64,000 bases of DNA from Paenibacillus radicis (ex Gao et al. 2016) (GTDB taxonomy: Bacteria; Bacillota; Bacilli; Paenibacillales; Paenibacillaceae). This document shows positions 61,240-64,000 of this stretch, piece by piece; within the stretch, counting starts at the first letter, position 1, and each line of letters starts with the position of its first letter. A program made the translations under genes and the position numbers. The notes below the pieces were generated by a model. It was not told the origin of the DNA. It made no database searches and worked only from the letters and a program-made list of their open reading frames with translations. The stretch spans positions 68,711 to 132,710 of the forward strand of contig NZ_BMHY01000011.1 of the NCBI RefSeq assembly GCF_014641555.1. Direction: 5' to 3'.

Positions 61240-61920
61240 TTAAGTCTCCCTCCGTGATACGTTCGGTTCTATAGAAGCTTGAATGCGCTTGACGACAGCA
61301 GGCACGCCGACAGCAAGCGCATGATCGGGGATATGCCGGATAACGACGGCCCCCGCTCCAATCATGCATCCCGCCCCGATCCGCATCCCGTCAATGACCT
61401 TTGTGCCGGTTCCGAGGAAACTTAAATCGCCCACGGAAACGTTGCCGGACAGGGTGCAGCCGGGAGCGATATGGCAGGCTTCGCCAATTACTCCATCATG
61501 GTCGATAGTAGCCCCGGTATTAATAATCGAATAGGAGCCGACGGTCGTATCCGGCTGAATAACGCTGCCGGGCATCACCGCTACGCCGCTGCCGAGGGTA
61601 ACATTAGCGGCGATATAAGCACGTGGACTAATCGCGTTGACTAGCTCGTAGCCAATCGATTCGGCATAGCCTGCCAGCTTACGTCTGCGCTCGTTGTTTC
61701 CAACAGCTATAAATGCGTGCCGGACGCCTTGGGCGTAAAGCAGTGGAAGCTGTTCGTCGCCTCCGAGTACGGCAAGCCCCATAACTTTGTTGCCCTCATG
61801 CTGCCCCAGGCAGCCGATTAATTCCACATGGGTATCTGCCCGCAAAATGTCGATAATGACCTTGGCATGCCCTCCGGCGCCGACGATGACGGTCTTGTTC
61901 GGCAGAGCGTGATGACGCAT
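61240..61920 (-). CDS. Sugar O/N-acetyltransferase, NeuD/PglD/PerB type
   Basis: 226 residues. An N-terminal Rossmann-like half (VIVGAGGHAKVIIDIL, residues 10-25) precedes a left-handed beta-helix of hexapeptide repeats (about 95-215), with the catalytic His in TGATIDHDGVIGEACHIAPGCTLSG. With Per encoded directly downstream, the natural assignment is GDP-perosamine N-acetyltransferase (PerB) using acetyl-CoA. AAGGAG lies nine bases before the ATG. It is the first gene of a two-gene minus-strand operon that diverges from the glycosyltransferase gene at 62131; no clear promoter was picked out in the gap between them. Confidence 0.88.
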   Translation of the reverse strand: MRHHALPNKTVIVGAGGHAKVIIDILRADTHVELIGCLGQHEGNKVMGLAVLGGDEQLPLLYAQGVRHAFIAVGNNERRRKLAGYAESIGYELVNAISPRAYIAANVTLGSGVAVMPGSVIQPDTTVGSYSIINTGATIDHDGVIGEACHIAPGCTLSGNVSVGDLSFLGTGTKVIDGMRIGAGCMIGAGAVVIRHIPDHALAVGVPAVVKRIQASIEPNVSRRET

Positions 61921-62130
61921 CGCATTCGACTCCTTCTCATCTAATAGAATGGCAAGAGAAGAGCAGTTACTCTAATTTATTCAGTTCCGTTGAAATGGTC
62001 TCAAAAAGGGGTAGACAGCCGTCTATTTTCACAAATATGGTTGCAAACCCCGGCCCGCTCGGGCGAATGCCGTTGCTCTTTCTCTCCGTGACAATACTCT
62101 AACTAGAAGAAGACGGATTGGAGGCTGAGT

Positions 62131-64000
62131 ATGAAACGCAAAGGTAATCGCAAAAGAGGTTCAATAAAGCGCGGTTCGCAAAGCCGAAGAAAACGCCGCA
62201 AGCATGCAAAGCCAAGAAGATTGCTGCGAAGATCAGGCAAAGGAAGGCGAAAAGGCCGCAAGGGCCGTAAAGGATATCGCCGCCGTCTGGCAAGAGCAAG
62301 AACGAGAAAAAGAGCGGAGAAGAAAGGCTTTGACGCCGTTCGGCTGAGAGCGGGCAATGAGCTCTTCAAGCAGCAGCTCCCTGTGGGCGGGCGCATCATA
62401 GATTGGTTTCGCGAAATATTCAAACTAGATCATGATGAATTTTTATGGGAGCTCTACCGTCAGATTCTCCAAAGAGAACCGGACGCCGCAGGCTTCCAGG
62501 ATCACAAACAGCGGCTCGAGGACGGAACGGCAAAAGTGTGGATCGCGGCGTCGCTTATTCAGAGCCAAGAAGCGGAAAGCGTGTTCGACAGAGGACCATC
62601 TGGCGAGGCAAACACGGCCGCCCATGTTTTCCAGAACTTGTTCCCGGCTGCGGAACTGGATTTCATTCATGCCGCTCATGTTCATCTTTTGCAGCGTGAG
62701 CCTGAAGCCGAGCGGGTTGCCAGCTATGCAGGGGCTTTACGTCAAGGGCTGCAGCGGCGGATATGGATCGCACGGTTGTTGCTCTCCGATGAAGCGCAAA
62801 GCCTGCTGGTCGGCGCAGGCGCTCCGGCTCCGGCAGCTCCCCGATCGTCCGGACAATACCGGAACATCGGCATTTTCCTATGCTTTGGGTCGCAAATTTC
62901 GATGGACGGCGAAGGCATAGGCCGATTCATTGTCCGGCTGTCAGAAGGGCTTCTTGCTCTCGATAAAGGGTATGCGCTGCATGTAACGACGACAGAAGCG
63001 AATTTCAAAGAGACGAGCGCCGTGTTCCACTACTTGCTTGAACGCTATAAAGGCCGCGTCCATATCCATCATTCAGACAGCATGGATATGATTAACCGCA
63101 ATGTTCCCGCCGACGTCTGGATCGTGCCTTATATCGGCATGGCATTGGCGCAATACTTGCAGAAGCCAACGATTATTTGTTTGCATGATCTCGTATATTT
63201 ACATTTTCCAGAGCTGTATGCGGGCAATCAGACACACTATCAATACGTTCATGCCATTGCGCAAAAGATTACTGCCAAGGCGGCAGCCGTCGTATTCGAC
63301 TCAGAGTTTACCAGGCGCCATGAGGGTCATAAGTTTTTATCGCTGCCAGCCCACCAGACGACCGTCATCCGGTTCGCGGCGCCCCGGGAGGAATATTCGG
63401 CCTTTGGTGTCGTTAGTGAAGACACGATCCGAAGTAAATATAAGTTATATGGTCCTTATATGGTTTTCCCGTCCGTCATCCGGCTTCATAAAAATCATGA
63501 GCGGCTGATCGATGCTTTTCACCGGTTCCGATTGACAGAGATAGGCGCAGCGTCGGGTTTGAAGCTCGTATTTACCGATGTATTGGCCAACCGCCCGCGG
63601 CAGCAGGAAATCACAGCGGCGCTCAACGCCATCGGGGATCCCGGCATTCGGACTTCTATTCAATTTCTTGGCCGAATCCCGTCGGGAGAACTGCCGTCCC
63701 TCTATAAGTATGCGAGCGGAACGATTGTTCCGACGCTATTTGAGGGCAGCTGTCCGTTCCCGATCCTGGAATCCTTGCTCATGGATACTCCTGTCGCCTA
63801 TGGGCGGCTGGAAGTGGTAGAGGAAGTCATCGCCGATTCGAGCAGCTTCGCAACATTCAATCCCCGCGACCAGTTGGAGATGGCAGATGCCATTGCCAGG
63901 CTGTGGCTTCAAGGCAAGTCGGTTGTGCCGGAACAGAAAGCCGCGCTGGGCGGCATCCTGCACCGGAACTGGATCGATGTGGCGCGCGACTACTCGGCTA
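62131..64000 (+). CDS. DUF4214/GT4 glycosyltransferase with a polybasic N-terminal tail, 3' end outside window
   Basis: The frame is open from ATG 62131 (GGAGG six bases upstream) to the window edge, 623 residues. Residues 1-66 hold 37 Lys/Arg in short runs separated by Gly or Ser, resembling a nucleic-acid-binding or polyanion-binding tail. Two DUF4214-like segments follow (LYRQILQREPDAAGFQDHKQRL near 107-128; HVHLLQREPEAERVASYAGALRQG near 188-211). A family 4 glycosyltransferase starts near 247 (IGIFLCFGSQISMDGEGIGRF), with CLHDLVYLHFPELY, PSVIRLHKNHERLIDAF and the donor-site EGSCPFPILE. Beside gmd/per genes, it probably adds a sugar to a surface or spore polymer. The purpose of the tail is unknown. 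Confidence 0.85.
   Translation, partial: MKRKGNRKRGSIKRGSQSRRKRRKHAKPRRLLRRSGKGRRKGRKGRKGYRRRLARARTRKRAEKKGFDAVRLRAGNELFKQQLPVGGRIIDWFREIFKLDHDEFLWELYRQILQREPDAAGFQDHKQRLEDGTAKVWIAASLIQSQEAESVFDRGPSGEANTAAHVFQNLFPAAELDFIHAAHVHLLQREPEAERVASYAGALRQGLQRRIWIARLLLSDEAQSLLVGAGAPAPAAPRSSGQYRNIGIFLCFGSQISMDGEGIGRFIVRLSEGLLALDKGYALHVTTTEANFKETSAVFHYLLERYKGRVHIHHSDSMDMINRNVPADVWIVPYIGMALAQYLQKPTIICLHDLVYLHFPELYAGNQTHYQYVHAIAQKITAKAAAVVFDSEFTRRHEGHKFLSLPAHQTTVIRFAAPREEYSAFGVVSEDTIRSKYKLYGPYMVFPSVIRLHKNHERLIDAFHRFRLTEIGAASGLKLVFTDVLANRPRQQEITAALNAIGDPGIRTSIQFLGRIPSGELPSLYKYASGTIVPTLFEGSCPFPILESLLMDTPVAYGRLEVVEEVIADSSSFATFNPRDQLEMADAIARLWLQGKSVVPEQKAALGGILHRNWIDVARDYSA

Noticed and set aside
62432..62920. 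162-codon plus-strand frame inside the glycosyltransferase region.
   Set aside because: The longer frame from 62131 shows DUF4214-like and GT4 motifs continuously to the window edge; the shorter frame has none.

Overview
The window looks like the chromosome of a Gram-positive soil bacterium of the Paenibacillus/Cohnella type. Pointers are strong AGGAGG-type ribosome sites with frequent TTG/GTG starts, lipobox-bearing sugar-binding proteins, a YesM/YesN-type two-component pair, many secreted multi-domain glycan-active enzymes, and AGCGAA-rich intergenic repeats. No rRNA, tRNA, CRISPR array, prophage or intact transposase was seen. Assignment to a genus is inference.

Layout. 0-6.4 kb: 3' part of a HAL/PAL-type ammonia-lyase with an EamA permease, a YumC-type ferredoxin-NADP reductase (minus strand), a GH3 lipoprotein, and an NADH oxidase-like flavoprotein with two Rex-type operators. 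6.4-7.6 kb: an array of 71-bp and longer AGCGAA-rich repeats. 7.6-14.7 kb: AI-2E family permease, a TetR/SDR pair sharing an identical 19-bp operator, a PhoX-type phosphatase with its own TatA/TatC, a 23-codon leader ORF with two terminator hairpins, and rsgA. 14.9-17.4 kb: secreted GH39-like enzyme with three binding modules. 17.5-24.9 kb: LacI regulator, glycogen-debranching-type enzyme, ABC sugar transporter, GDSL esterase. 24.9-28.8 kb: divergent ArsR-type regulator and GH2 enzyme. 29-31.2 kb: protist-type IMP dehydrogenase and a Nudix protein. 31.2-36.6 kb: Crp-like regulator with an ECF transporter (S, T, fused A-A) plus MBL-fold and HD-domain hydrolases. 36.7-42.9 kb: AA10 LPMO (minus) and a 1,299-residue GH87 alpha-1,3-glucanase. 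42.9-45.1 kb: dispersed repeats, an IS21-like ends-only element, and an FMN riboswitch driving a DMT permease. 45.3-54.2 kb: YesM/YesN, ABC sugar transporter, GH31 alpha-xylosidase-like enzyme. 54.4-64 kb: Nudix protein, gmd, a UvrA2-like ATPase, duplicated repeats, and a GDP-perosamine synthase/N-acetyltransferase pair facing an unusual glycosyltransferase that runs off the window.

How it fits together. Most of the window serves capture and breakdown of plant, fungal and bacterial polysaccharides. Secreted enzymes (GH39-like, GH87, LPMO) release sugars, two ABC systems import oligosaccharides, and cytosolic GH31, GH2 and debranching enzymes finish them. LacI, ArsR-type, YesM/YesN and CcpA-like sites supply control. 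A near-identical 43-bp element upstream of both the GH39-like gene and the YesM/YesN-linked transporter suggests that these two loci form one regulon. The right end looks like a GDP-N-acetylperosamine locus for a surface or spore glycan.

The least explained items are the AGCGAA repeat family, the 117-bp dispersed inverted element, the 194-bp ends-only element, the ECF/MBL/HD operon, and a glycosyltransferase with a 66-residue, 56% Lys/Arg tail.
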